Source of the DNA: Bradyrhizobium diversitatis
GTDB taxonomy: Bacteria > Pseudomonadota > Alphaproteobacteria > Rhizobiales > Xanthobacteraceae
Assembly (NCBI RefSeq): GCF_016031635.1
Contig: NZ_JACEGD010000027.1
Location: forward strand, 98,818 to 162,817
DNA: 64,000 nucleotides
Direction: 5' to 3'
This document shows positions 8,954 through 17,023 of the stretch, one piece after another. The position numbers and the translations under genes were made by a program. Each line of letters starts with the position of its first letter. The stretch's first letter is position 1. Below the pieces are notes generated by a model that was not told the origin of the DNA, did no database searches, and saw only the letters and a list, made by a program, of their open reading frames with translations.

Positions 8954-9081
8954 GGTCATCCCGGGGCGATGCGAAGCATCGAACTATGGTGCGCAATTGC
9001 GCACCTGAGGATCTCGCGCCGCAGACACCCATTCCAATTTCGAGATTCCGGGTTCGCGACTTCGTCGCGCCCCGGAATGAC
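8954..9081. repeat. palindromic repeat, family C, with GTGCGCAATTGCGCAC core
   Basis: The unit begins GTCATCCCGGGGCG and ends CGCCCCGGAATGAC, an imperfect long inverted repeat. It contains the perfect 16-bp palindrome GTGCGCAATTGCGCAC at 8989-9004. Related copies without that core are at 33454-33533 and 60787-60890. Confidence 0.75.
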
Positions 9082-9220
9082 GAGCAAGAAGGCGACGCCA
9101 CATTCTGGGCGAACGTGGCTTTCAAACACTCCTTCCCCTGCGAAACATGTTCATCCGCCATTCAGCCAAGCCCGGCTCATATCCGCAGCTCTCGCCTCGC
9201 GTTCTCACCGGAACTTCCTC

Positions 9221-10588
9221 GTGACTTCATTGGTGGCTTGGCGCCGCTTCGCGCTCGCGCTTGTGCTGCTGGCCTTGCCGCTGGCTGGCAGCAACGCGGC
9301 TCGTGCATTCGAGGCCATCGAGTTCGCCCAGGCGCAGCCGCAAGTGCAGCCGATACCCGCCCCCTCCCCGACGCCGGCGGCCTCACCGACACAAGCTGCA
9401 GACGCACAGCCCGCCGCCGTCGAGCCGATCGGCAACGTCGCGACGGTGACGGGGATCGCGACCGTGATCCGCGACAAGAACTCCTATCCGCTGCGCGTGC
9501 GCGACGACATCTATCTCAACGACGTGGTGCAGACCTCGTCGAACTCCGCGCTCGGCATCACCTTCAACGACGCCACCACGTTCAATCTCTCGGCCAGCGC
9601 CAGAATCACGATCGACAATTACGTCTACGAGGACAGCGGCAGGCAGAATTCGGCGATCTTCGACGTCGGCAAGGGCACGGTTGCCTTCGTGGCGGCAGCG
9701 GTGGCGAAGACCGGCGACATGAAGATCACCACGCCGACGGCAACGCTCGGCATCCGCGGCACCACCGGCGTCGTCGAGGTGCCGGAAGGCGCGGCGGCGA
9801 GCAGGGCCAGCAACGTCAACATCAAGCTCTATCCCGACGCCGACGGCCGGGTCGGCCACATCGATGTCGACGACCGCAGCAGCGGCACACGGCTCGGCGC
9901 GCTGACACAGCCGTCCAGCGGCTTTGCGATCCGGCCGGGTGCGGGCGGCGCCGGCGGCGTCATGCGCTTTGCCGCGGTACCGATCACGATTCCCGCGCAG
10001 CAGATCGCGCGCGACCGCGGCTTCGTCAGCCAGGTGCATCTGGCACAAACCACGGGCCGGCAGATCGTCACCGAGCAGCGCGACTTCCGCCGTGCCAATC
10101 CGGGCGCGCTCAGCCGCATTCCGCGACCGGTCCAGCCGCAGCAGCAGCAATTGCGGCCGAATACGCCGACGGGACAACAGCGACCGAACGGCCAGCCCGG
10201 CCAGAACATCCGTCCGGGTCGGCAGCAGCCGGGTACGCCTGACCGGCAAGGCGCGCCGCCGCCGCGGCGACAGGGACAAGGCGGCGCCGTGCAGCCGGGT
10301 GGCCGGCGCGCAGGCCAGGGACAGCAGCAGGGCCAGCAGCAAGGCGCAGGTCGCCCGACAGGCGCGCCGCGCCGCGGAGAAGCAACGCAGCCGGGCGCCG
10401 CGCCGCAAACCCGGCCGCAGCGCGGTGGACGGATGCAACCTCAGCCCGGCGGAATCGTGCCGCCGCAGCCGGGCCAGCCGGCCGCGGCTCAACAGCCAGG
10501 CATGCAGCGCCCCGGTGGATTCCAGCAACGCCTCACACCGCCACGAAGACCGGCGCCTTCTCCGAAGGAAAGGAAAGAGCGACGGTGA
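9221..10588 (+). CDS. FecR-domain secreted protein with Pro/Gln-rich tail
   Basis: A 455-residue protein if the GTG at 9221 is the start. The upstream in-frame codons run through a repeat and are not protein-like, and no strong ribosome-binding site is visible, so the start is uncertain. A signal peptide (RRFALALVLLALPLAGSNAARA) leads to a FecR-like beta domain: VATVTGIATVIRDKNSYPL, then TTFNLSASARITID, then the hallmark LGIRGTTGVVEV. The last ~170 residues are Gln/Pro/Gly/Arg low complexity. Unlike classical FecR there is no sigma factor or TonB receptor beside it, so it is probably a periplasmic or surface structural protein and not an anti-sigma partner. Confidence 0.82.
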   Translation: MTSLVAWRRFALALVLLALPLAGSNAARAFEAIEFAQAQPQVQPIPAPSPTPAASPTQAADAQPAAVEPIGNVATVTGIATVIRDKNSYPLRVRDDIYLNDVVQTSSNSALGITFNDATTFNLSASARITIDNYVYEDSGRQNSAIFDVGKGTVAFVAAAVAKTGDMKITTPTATLGIRGTTGVVEVPEGAAASRASNVNIKLYPDADGRVGHIDVDDRSSGTRLGALTQPSSGFAIRPGAGGAGGVMRFAAVPITIPAQQIARDRGFVSQVHLAQTTGRQIVTEQRDFRRANPGALSRIPRPVQPQQQQLRPNTPTGQQRPNGQPGQNIRPGRQQPGTPDRQGAPPPRRQGQGGAVQPGGRRAGQGQQQGQQQGAGRPTGAPRRGEATQPGAAPQTRPQRGGRMQPQPGGIVPPQPGQPAAAQQPGMQRPGGFQQRLTPPRRPAPSPKERKERR

Positions 10589-10639
10589 CGGCGCCGCCCC
10601 TCCGTCATTGCGAGCGCGGCAGAGCGGCGTGAACAGGTC

Positions 10640-11206
10640 TCACGCCTCGCCGCGCAGCCACGCCTTCACCTTCTGCAGCAAACCGTGGCGCAGCTCATCG
10701 ACAGAGGCCGCCTCGGCCGGCGTCAGCGTCTGCAAGGCGGCATCGATGTCATCGGCCGCTTGCGCCGGCTCGGGCGGCAGCAGCGGCGCTGCCGGCCCCG
10801 CCGCCGCAAGCGCGATCGGACCGACCTGGTTGAGAAACGCGCGCTCATATTCGCGCGACAGGCGGGCAATCGCATCGTCCAGCGTCAGCCAGTCGACCGC
10901 CTTGATGTCGTTCATCAGCTTGCGGACCGGTCCGCCGTCAGCTTCCATCCGCCAGAAATGCACGACCTTGGAGCGCCCGCCGGACTGATAAACGAGGGTG
11001 CCCAGAAATTCGTGCACGGCAACCTCGTGGCCGGTCTCCTCCAGCACCTCGCGGTGCGCGGCTTCCTTCGGCGTCTCGCCGTCGTCGAGCTTGCCCTTGG
11101 GGAGGACCCATTCGTTGCGCTTGCGCTGGCGCACGACCGCGATCAGCGGCGCCGAGCCACGCCGCAGCACAATACCACCCGCGGCCATGACCGGCTCCCG
11201 CGCCAT
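10640..11206 (-). CDS. Nudix hydrolase
   Basis: A 188-residue pyrophosphohydrolase. The Nudix box is complete: GKLDDGETPKEAAHREVLEE followed by TGHEV, matching Gx5Ex7REUxEExGU. The preceding WVLPKG is typical of the diadenosine-polyphosphate or NDP-sugar hydrolase branch. After the domain there is a ~60-residue helical Ala/Pro-rich tail. The exact substrate cannot be read from sequence. It is on the same strand as the phosphatidylserine-decarboxylase-like gene, 63 bp downstream of it, so the two may share a transcript. The start has a GGA-containing sequence at a suitable distance. Confidence 0.9.
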   Translation of the reverse strand: MAREPVMAAGGIVLRRGSAPLIAVVRQRKRNEWVLPKGKLDDGETPKEAAHREVLEETGHEVAVHEFLGTLVYQSGGRSKVVHFWRMEADGGPVRKLMNDIKAVDWLTLDDAIARLSREYERAFLNQVGPIALAAAGPAAPLLPPEPAQAADDIDAALQTLTPAEAASVDELRHGLLQKVKAWLRGEA

Positions 11207-11269
11207 CGCTCACATCCGAAATCGTCGTCCCCGACAGACGATATAGCCAGCGGGACGGCAGATTGAAGG

Positions 11270-12133
11270 CTAGTTTCTCCTCAAGAGCGCTTGACCCGCG
11301 CGAATGCGCGAACCCTCGGCGATGCCGTCGCAAAAGTTGAAATCGCCGGGCGCCAGGATGATGATGGTCGAGCCGTGCTCGAACCAGCCGAGCTCCTCGC
11401 CCTTGGCTACGTTGACGTCACAGGGGAAATTGACCGGCCCCTTCGTCTGCGCGTTCAGCACCATGTCGAGGAAGTGCAACCGGATGCTCGCGACCAGGAT
11501 CGCCGCAACGGGCACCAGTGTCACCGCCTCGCCGGTGGAGAGGTGGGTGCGGATCACCGCGCGCTCGTTCTTGCAGAACAGACGCTCGACGCGCTTGAGC
11601 GCGATCGGGTTGACGTTCCAGACGTCGCCATGGATCAGCGTGACGCGTTCGATATGGGCGTCATAGGGCGCGTGGAAGCGGTGATACATGCTCGACGTCA
11701 GCCGCAGCGTGACGAAGGAGCCGTTGCGGTGCTGGTCGACCAGCGCGGAATCGCCGAGCAGGTCGAGCAGCGAATAGGGCGCACCCTTGACCTGGAACAG
11801 CTCGGTGTCGGCGATCTTGCCGTGGGCGCCGACGATTCCATCAGAGGGACTCGCCACCACCGCCGGATCCGGATCAAACGGGCGCAGGCCCGGCTTCAGC
11901 TCCCGGGTGAAGCAGTCGTGCAGGCTCTTGAAATGCGTCTTGCGCGCCTCCGACAGATCGAGGTCCGAGAACAGCTTCCACAGCGCGATCGAGAAGTCGC
12001 GGACGAGCGGATTCTCGACCTTGGAGAACCAGCCCATGAAGCGGGTCAGGGCCGCGCGGGGGATGCGGTTGGTCAGCAGGAAGTTGAGGTCTTCCTGCTG
12101 GGTGAAAGAGGCGATGAGGGCTTTGACTGTCAT
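11270..12133 (-). CDS. phosphatidylserine decarboxylase-like enzyme (type I)
   Basis: A 287-residue pyruvoyl-type decarboxylase related to E. coli Psd and archaetidylserine decarboxylase. The catalytic pieces are visible: Asp98 in SPSDGIVG, His154 in YHRFHAP, and the self-cleavage site HGST (Ser255), where E. coli has LGST. The family makes an amino-terminal pyruvoyl group at that serine and decarboxylates a serine phospholipid to the ethanolamine form at the inner membrane. The His in place of Leu at the cleavage motif is a small oddity. It starts only 35 bp from a divergent class III aminotransferase. Neighbouring methyltransferase and GT4 genes suggest a lipid-modification context. Confidence 0.9.
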   Translation of the reverse strand: MTVKALIASFTQQEDLNFLLTNRIPRAALTRFMGWFSKVENPLVRDFSIALWKLFSDLDLSEARKTHFKSLHDCFTRELKPGLRPFDPDPAVVASPSDGIVGAHGKIADTELFQVKGAPYSLLDLLGDSALVDQHRNGSFVTLRLTSSMYHRFHAPYDAHIERVTLIHGDVWNVNPIALKRVERLFCKNERAVIRTHLSTGEAVTLVPVAAILVASIRLHFLDMVLNAQTKGPVNFPCDVNVAKGEELGWFEHGSTIIILAPGDFNFCDGIAEGSRIRAGQALLRRN

Positions 12134-12168
12134 GAATCTGTCAGCTCGCAGGGTTAGCGCTTGTTGTC

Positions 12169-13833
12169 ATGGAAACGACACTCCCGATTCTCTCGATGTC
12201 CGTGGCCGCCGCAGCGTCCGCTGCCGCCGCCTTCCCGAAGCTCAAGGCGCGCATCGAACTCTCCCGCGCCAAGCACCGGTCGCTCGCCGGGCACTCCAAG
12301 ATGTCGCGCCGGGTAGCGCGGCTGCTGCCGTTCTACGAGTACGGAGAGAACGACTATTTCTCCTGCGACGGCGCGCCCGCGAACATCGCCGCGCGACGCA
12401 AGGACGGCTTCTTCCGTCTCGCCCGCCTCTACGCCGAGCGCTACCCCAAGGGCCGCGCGATGACGAAGGAGGCGGCGGAGAAGATCTCCGACCTGAACTT
12501 CACCGAGAGCTACCGCGTGCCGTTCCAGTTCTCGCGTCTCGTCCGCGAGCACCTGGGCACCTCGACCTTCATGGAGTCCTCGCGCGGCGTCACAGTCACC
12601 GACGTCGACGGCAACACCTCTTACGATCTCACCGGCTCGTACGGCGTCAACATCTTCGGCAACGACTTCTACAAGGAATGCATTGAGGGCGCCGAGAAGC
12701 GGGCGCATGCGCTCGGACCGGTGCTCGGCCCCTACCACCCCGTCATCCTGGAGAACGTGCAGCGGCTCTGCCAGATTTCCGGCCTCGACGAAGTCTCGTT
12801 CCACATGTCCGGCACCGAAGCCGTGATGCAGGCGGTCCGGCTGGCGCGCTACCACACCAAGCGTACCCATCTGGTCCGTTTCGCCGGCGCCTATCACGGC
12901 TGGTGGGGCGACGTGCAGCCCGGCGTCGGCAATCCCATCCCCGCGCACGAGACCTACACCCTCGCCGAGATGTCCGAGAAAACGCTGCACGTGCTGAAGA
13001 CGCGCAAGGACATCGCCTGCGTGCTGGTCAATCCGCTGCAGGGCCTGCATCCGAACGCCAACGCGCCCGGCGATTCCTCGCTGGTCGATTCCTCCCGCGG
13101 CGGCAATTTCGATCGGGCCGCTTACACGGAGTGGCTGAAGAAGCTGCGCGAAGTCTGCACCGAACGCAGCATCGTCCTGATCTTCGACGAGGTCTTCGTC
13201 GGCTTCCGCCTCGCCGCCGGCGGCGCCCAGGAATATTTCGGCGTGCGCGCCGACATGGTGACCTACGGCAAGAGCCTCGCCGGCGGGCTGCCGGTCGGCG
13301 TGGTCTGCGGCAAGAAGGAATTGATGCGCCGCTTCCGCGACGATCGTCCCGCCGACATCTGCTTCGCCCGCGGTACTTTCAACTCCCACCCCTACGTCAT
13401 GACGGCGATGGACGAGTTCCTGAGCCGCCTCGCCAGCCCGAACTTCCGCGCGGTCTATGAGGGCCTCGAGGAAACCTGGAACGGCCGCGTCCAGAAGCTC
13501 AACCGGATGATGGAGAGCGCCGACCTGCCGGTGCGGTTCGCCAACTTCTCCTCGATCTGGACGGTGAAATACACCATGCCGTCGCGCTACAACTGGATGC
13601 TGCAATATTACCTGCGCGCCGAGGGCCTGGCGCTGAGCTGGGTCGGCACCGGCCGGCTGATCTTCAGCCTCAACTACACCGACGCCGACTTCACCGAGGT
13701 CGCCGAACGCTTCGTCCGCGCTGCCGAAAAGATGAAGGCCGACGGCTTCTGGTGGCACGACGGCGTGCTCACCAACAAGCAGATCAAGCGGCAGATCCTG
13801 AAAGAGATGCTGGCCAAGCGCCTCGGGCGCTGA
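12169..13833 (+). CDS. class III PLP aminotransferase (glutamate-1-semialdehyde aminomutase-like)
   Basis: A 554-residue PLP enzyme of fold type I. The Schiff-base lysine is Lys368 in TYGKSLAGGLPVG; IFDEVFVGFR holds the Asp that contacts the cofactor, and FHMSGTEAVMQAVRLAR the phosphate-binding region. The first ~120 residues (including FYEYGENDYFSCDGAP) extend beyond the usual ~430-residue family length and may be an extra domain. The substrate is unknown; the lipid-gene neighbours make an amino-lipid or polar head-group role possible. No good ribosome-binding site precedes ATG 12169, and Met codons at 12196 or 12301 are alternatives. Confidence 0.88.
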   Translation: METTLPILSMSVAAAASAAAAFPKLKARIELSRAKHRSLAGHSKMSRRVARLLPFYEYGENDYFSCDGAPANIAARRKDGFFRLARLYAERYPKGRAMTKEAAEKISDLNFTESYRVPFQFSRLVREHLGTSTFMESSRGVTVTDVDGNTSYDLTGSYGVNIFGNDFYKECIEGAEKRAHALGPVLGPYHPVILENVQRLCQISGLDEVSFHMSGTEAVMQAVRLARYHTKRTHLVRFAGAYHGWWGDVQPGVGNPIPAHETYTLAEMSEKTLHVLKTRKDIACVLVNPLQGLHPNANAPGDSSLVDSSRGGNFDRAAYTEWLKKLREVCTERSIVLIFDEVFVGFRLAAGGAQEYFGVRADMVTYGKSLAGGLPVGVVCGKKELMRRFRDDRPADICFARGTFNSHPYVMTAMDEFLSRLASPNFRAVYEGLEETWNGRVQKLNRMMESADLPVRFANFSSIWTVKYTMPSRYNWMLQYYLRAEGLALSWVGTGRLIFSLNYTDADFTEVAERFVRAAEKMKADGFWWHDGVLTNKQIKRQILKEMLAKRLGR

Positions 13834-13868
13834 GGCTTTCTGACACTTGGCCCCGATCACCGCTCGCC

Positions 13869-14040
13869 CTTCTCCCTCGCCCCGCTTGCGGGGAGAGGGT
13901 CGGGGTGAGGGGGACTCTCCGCGCGTGCGGTGAGCGTTGACGCACGACCATCTGGCAGCCCCCCCGCGAAGAGCCCCCCTCACCCGAATTTGCGCTCCGC
14001 GCAAATTCGACCTCTCCCCGCACGCGGGGAGAGGTGAAGG
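13869..14040. repeat. palindromic repeat, family D, paired copies
   Basis: Two opposed copies: CCCCGCTTGCGGGG-AGAGG...GTGAGGGGG and CCCCCTCACCC...CCTCTCCCCGCACGCGGGG. Between them lies a smaller hairpin around AATTTGCGC/GCGCAAATT. It occupies the convergent gap after the aminotransferase gene and may act in transcript ends. Confidence 0.75.
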
Positions 14041-14062
14041 AAGCACCGCGTTCGCAGCCCCC

Positions 14063-14098
14063 AAGACGTGGATGCCCGGGACGAGCCCGGGCATGACG
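14063..14098. repeat. half copy of repeat family G
   Basis: The half unit reads AAGACGTGGATGCCCGGG...CCCGGGCATGACG. Full inverted-pair copies flank the sulfurtransferase gene at 59259-59346 and 60242-60327. Confidence 0.65.
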
Positions 14099-14138
14099 TA
14101 ACCATCAGACATCGGAGTGCGTCGTGCGAGCAGCGCGC

Positions 14139-14798
14139 TCAGGCGTGTTGCTCTTCGAGCACGGGCTCGTCGATGAAGCCCAGCGTATGCTCGGGATTGA
14201 GGTGCAGGCCGGGATCCATCAGCTCGCCGCGCATCAGCGCCAGCGGCGCCTTGTGATAGAGCATCAGGTCGTGGAACGGATCGGTCAGGATTTTGGTCAT
14301 CCAGACGAGGCCGGTCTCGACGTCGCGGATGAAGAACAGGTGCACGGTGCGGAACAACAGGCCGCCGCCGCCGACCACGAGCCAGATCTTCGCCACCTGC
14401 CGCATGAAGTCGGTCGCGCTCTGCCAGGGCGTGAAGATGCCGAACAGGGTGGGATCGACGACCAGCACCAGCGGCGACAGCGCCCAGATCGCCATCAGCA
14501 CCACCTTGCGCTGAAGGTTGTAACCGACCTTGATCTCTTCCTTGTATTCGTGCGTCGCCTGGTTGACGTGATCGTAAGTATGCGGCTCGAAGAAGAAATG
14601 TCCGGCCTGGCGCGAGGTCATCGACACCAGCCAGCCGACCAGCGCCGAGACCACGGGGTCGATGAACAGCCAGACATAGGCGAACAGGAAGCTCAGCGCG
14701 CTGACGAAGTGCAGGCTCTGGTTGATGCGGCTGTGGTGATAGTAGCGATGGTCGTCCCAGCGCTGGATCCGCAGCTGCTCGAGATAGTTCTTGATCAT
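14139..14798 (-). CDS. membrane protein resembling Mpo1/DUF962
   Basis: A 219-residue polytopic protein. The N-terminal part has YYHHSRINQSLHFVSAL followed by helices and then GWLVSMTSRQAGHFFFEPH. This spacing of an N/P-type HxxxxN...H motif and a GH-hydrophobic-E motif resembles the Mpo1/DUF962 family, whose yeast member is an iron-dependent dioxygenase acting on 2-hydroxy fatty acids. That match is by eye and needs profile confirmation. Two more helical segments follow in the C-terminal half. ATG 14798 has GGGGGAG just upstream. It is on the same strand as, and downstream of, the PmtA-like and GT4 genes, separated by a palindromic repeat. Confidence 0.65.
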   Translation of the reverse strand: MIKNYLEQLRIQRWDDHRYYHHSRINQSLHFVSALSFLFAYVWLFIDPVVSALVGWLVSMTSRQAGHFFFEPHTYDHVNQATHEYKEEIKVGYNLQRKVVLMAIWALSPLVLVVDPTLFGIFTPWQSATDFMRQVAKIWLVVGGGGLLFRTVHLFFIRDVETGLVWMTKILTDPFHDLMLYHKAPLALMRGELMDPGLHLNPEHTLGFIDEPVLEEQHA

Positions 14799-14919
14799 GC
14801 TCTCCCCCAAAATGCTTTCGGGTACGGGATTACAGGGATTCGATGTAGGCCGTGTGACATCATCATTTTGTCATGTGACGATGCGCAGCGGCGCGATGAC
14901 GCACGGGTTACTCTCTCCC

Positions 14920-14962
14920 CTCATCCTGAGGAGCGCGCTCTTGCGCGCGTCTCGAAGGATGA
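14920..14962. repeat. REP-like hairpin, family A (single)
   Basis: The unit reads CTCATCCTGAGGAGCGCG...CGCGCGTCTCGAAGGATG with an internal GCGCGC hairpin. It lies between the methyltransferase stop and the Mpo1-like gene. Family A elsewhere in the window occurs as inverted pairs; this copy is alone. Confidence 0.75.
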
Positions 14963-14974
14963 AGGCCGAGGAAC

Positions 14975-15664
14975 TCAAGCCGCCTTGGCGACGTCGACCT
15001 TGCGGAAGCGCACCAGCGAGAAATGACCGAGCGGCGGGATCAGGCGGCGCTCGGCGAGCTCAATACCGTTCGCACCGGAGAGCCACTTGGCATAGCGCGA
15101 CCAGGCGAATTCGGCCGTGCGGAAGCCGAGCGGGCGCACCACCGGCTGCAGCTTCTGCTCGATGAAGCGGCGCATGCCGGTGTCGGCGCTGACGCGGGTG
15201 AGGATGATCAGCTCGCCGCCGGGGCGCAGCACGCGGGCGAATTCGTCGAGCGCCTTCTCCGGGTTCGGCACGGCGGTGACGACATATTGGGCCATCACGA
15301 CGTCGAAGGAATTGTCAGGGAATTCGAGCTTCTCGGCGTCCATCACCGCGAGGCCCTCGACGTTCTTCAGCTTCTGCTCCTTCACGCGGCGGCGCGCCTT
15401 GTCGAGCATCGCTTCCGAAATGTCGGTGCCGAAGATGCGAACGTTGGGGGCATAGAGCGGCAGCGAGATGCCGGTGCCGACGCCGACCTCGAGCACGCGG
15501 CCGCCGATCTTGTTGGTGGCCGCGATCGCCGCCTGCCGGCCCTTGGCGAACACGCCGCCGAACACGAGATCGTAGACCGGCGCCCAGCGGTCATAGGCCT
15601 GCTCGACCGTGCCGCGCGTGAGGTCGAGCTGCTGGGTGCCGTCAAGGTTCATGATCTTAGCCAT
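14975..15664 (-). CDS. PmtA-like SAM-dependent methyltransferase
   Basis: A 229-residue class I methyltransferase. The SAM-binding motif I is VLEVGVGTGISLPLY (about residues 57-71), followed by the acidic motif II FGTDIS and motif GGELIILTR. The N-terminus AYDRWAPVYDLVFG is typical of the UbiE/Rhodobacter-type phospholipid N-methyltransferases that convert phosphatidylethanolamine toward phosphatidylcholine. Bradyrhizobium is known to carry several such Pmt paralogues with different step specificities. The adjacent decarboxylase-like gene, whose family makes ethanolamine lipids, supports a phospholipid substrate. It lies 33 bp downstream of the GT4 gene on the same strand, consistent with one operon. 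Confidence 0.85.
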   Translation of the reverse strand: MAKIMNLDGTQQLDLTRGTVEQAYDRWAPVYDLVFGGVFAKGRQAAIAATNKIGGRVLEVGVGTGISLPLYAPNVRIFGTDISEAMLDKARRRVKEQKLKNVEGLAVMDAEKLEFPDNSFDVVMAQYVVTAVPNPEKALDEFARVLRPGGELIILTRVSADTGMRRFIEQKLQPVVRPLGFRTAEFAWSRYAKWLSGANGIELAERRLIPPLGHFSLVRFRKVDVAKAA

Positions 15665-15697
15665 CGATGGGGTTCTCGCTGTGGTTCGAATGGACGG

Positions 15698-16750
15698 TCA
15701 ACCGCGCACCGGCCGCCGCGCCATGCGAGGCGAGGCGCGCAGGACGCGGCTGGGCTGCAGTGAGGTGAGATTGCCGACGAACTGGCGCGCGCTGTTCTCC
15801 CAGGAGCGCTCCAGCGCGAAATTGCGGCAGGTCTCGCGCGACATGGTGAGCGCGCGCAGGCAGGCGGTGCGCAGATCGTGGTCGATCGCGCCGATCGGGT
15901 GATCGGCAATGACGTCCTTCGGTCCCGTGACCGGAAACGCCGCGACCGGCGTGCCGCAGGCGAGCGCCTCGAGCTGCACCACGCCAAAGGTGTCGGTCAG
16001 GCTCGGAAACACGAAGACGTCGGCAGCGGCGAGATGCGCGGTCAGATCCGCGCCCTTCTTCTCGCCGAGGAAGACGGCGTCCGGGTACTTCTTTTCGAGC
16101 GCCGCCTTCTGCGGCCCGTCGCCGACGACGACCTTGGTGCCGGGCAGGTCGAGCGAGAGGAATGCTTCGAGATTCTTCTCCACCGCCACGCGGCCCATCG
16201 TCATGAAGATCGGGCGCGGCAGGTCGAGCTCGGCCGGACTATCGGGATGGAACAGTTCGGTGTCGACGCCGCGCGTCCAGAAACCGAGCCGCTTGAAGCC
16301 GCGCTCGGACAGCTCCTGCCGCAGCGAGGGCGTCGCCACCATCGTCATGGCGGCGGCATCGTGGAAGTGGCGCAGCACGGCATAGCCGATTGCGGCCGGG
16401 ATGCCGGTCCGCACCGCGACATATTCGGGAAAGCGCGTCGTGTAGGAAGTGGTGAAGGCAAGCCGGCTGCGGCGGCAATAGGCCCGTGCCGCCCAGCCGA
16501 TCGGGCCCTCGGTCGCGATATGCAGCGCATCCGGCGCGGCCTTCTCGATCCGCCGTGCGATCTCCTTGCCGCCCGGCAGCGCAAAGCGCAGGCCCGGATA
16601 GGTCGGCAGCGGCCAGGACGGAAAGCCGTCGGGGGTGAGGAAGTCGATCTCGACGTCGAGGGCCTTCGCCGCATTCGCCAGTGAGGTCAGGGTGCGGACC
16701 ACACCGTTGACCTGCGGATGCCAGGCGTCAGTCGCGATTAATACCCGCAT
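15698..16750 (-). CDS. GT4-family glycosyltransferase
   Basis: A 350-residue retaining glycosyltransferase of the GT-B fold. The N-terminal acceptor half starts MRVLIATDAWHPQVNG, typical of GT4 enzymes acting on lipid acceptors. The C-terminal donor half carries GRVAVEKNLEAFL and the E-x7-E signature within DTFGVVQLEALACGTPV. Rhizobial relatives of this general type glycosylate diacylglycerol, so a membrane lipid acceptor is the first guess; sugar and acceptor remain unknown. It is the first gene of a probable three-gene unit (GT4, methyltransferase, Mpo1-like). Ribosome-binding sequence before the ATG is weak. Confidence 0.88.
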   Translation of the reverse strand: MRVLIATDAWHPQVNGVVRTLTSLANAAKALDVEIDFLTPDGFPSWPLPTYPGLRFALPGGKEIARRIEKAAPDALHIATEGPIGWAARAYCRRSRLAFTTSYTTRFPEYVAVRTGIPAAIGYAVLRHFHDAAAMTMVATPSLRQELSERGFKRLGFWTRGVDTELFHPDSPAELDLPRPIFMTMGRVAVEKNLEAFLSLDLPGTKVVVGDGPQKAALEKKYPDAVFLGEKKGADLTAHLAAADVFVFPSLTDTFGVVQLEALACGTPVAAFPVTGPKDVIADHPIGAIDHDLRTACLRALTMSRETCRNFALERSWENSARQFVGNLTSLQPSRVLRASPRMARRPVRG

Positions 16751-17023
16751 GGGAAGATCCCGAGAGTTTGATGATTCTCAGGCATCGACCATCAACGAAG
16801 GATATTTCAGGCGTGTGACGTCACAGAAGTGTCGGCGTGCTGTTTTGTTCGTTAACGGGCCGTCGGGGCCACGAAACCGTCATGAAACAATCCTTTCCGC
16901 GACGAAACCGTTTTCGGTTTTCCGCGCAAATGTCCCGAAACGTTTCGCCGTTAGGACTTGAGGCAACGGAGCACCGAAATGGTGCCGCGGTGAGCAGAAA
17001 CACCGAGCAAACAGGGGCGACCA

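Noticed and set aside
8969..9220. 84-codon N-terminal extension of the FecR protein
   Set aside because: The frame reads through a family C repeat and lacks protein character; the signal peptide begins after 9221.
12154..14112. Open frame of 652 codons on the minus strand
   Set aside because: It is antisense to the class III aminotransferase gene, has His/Asp/Arg-rich shadow composition and runs through palindromic repeats.
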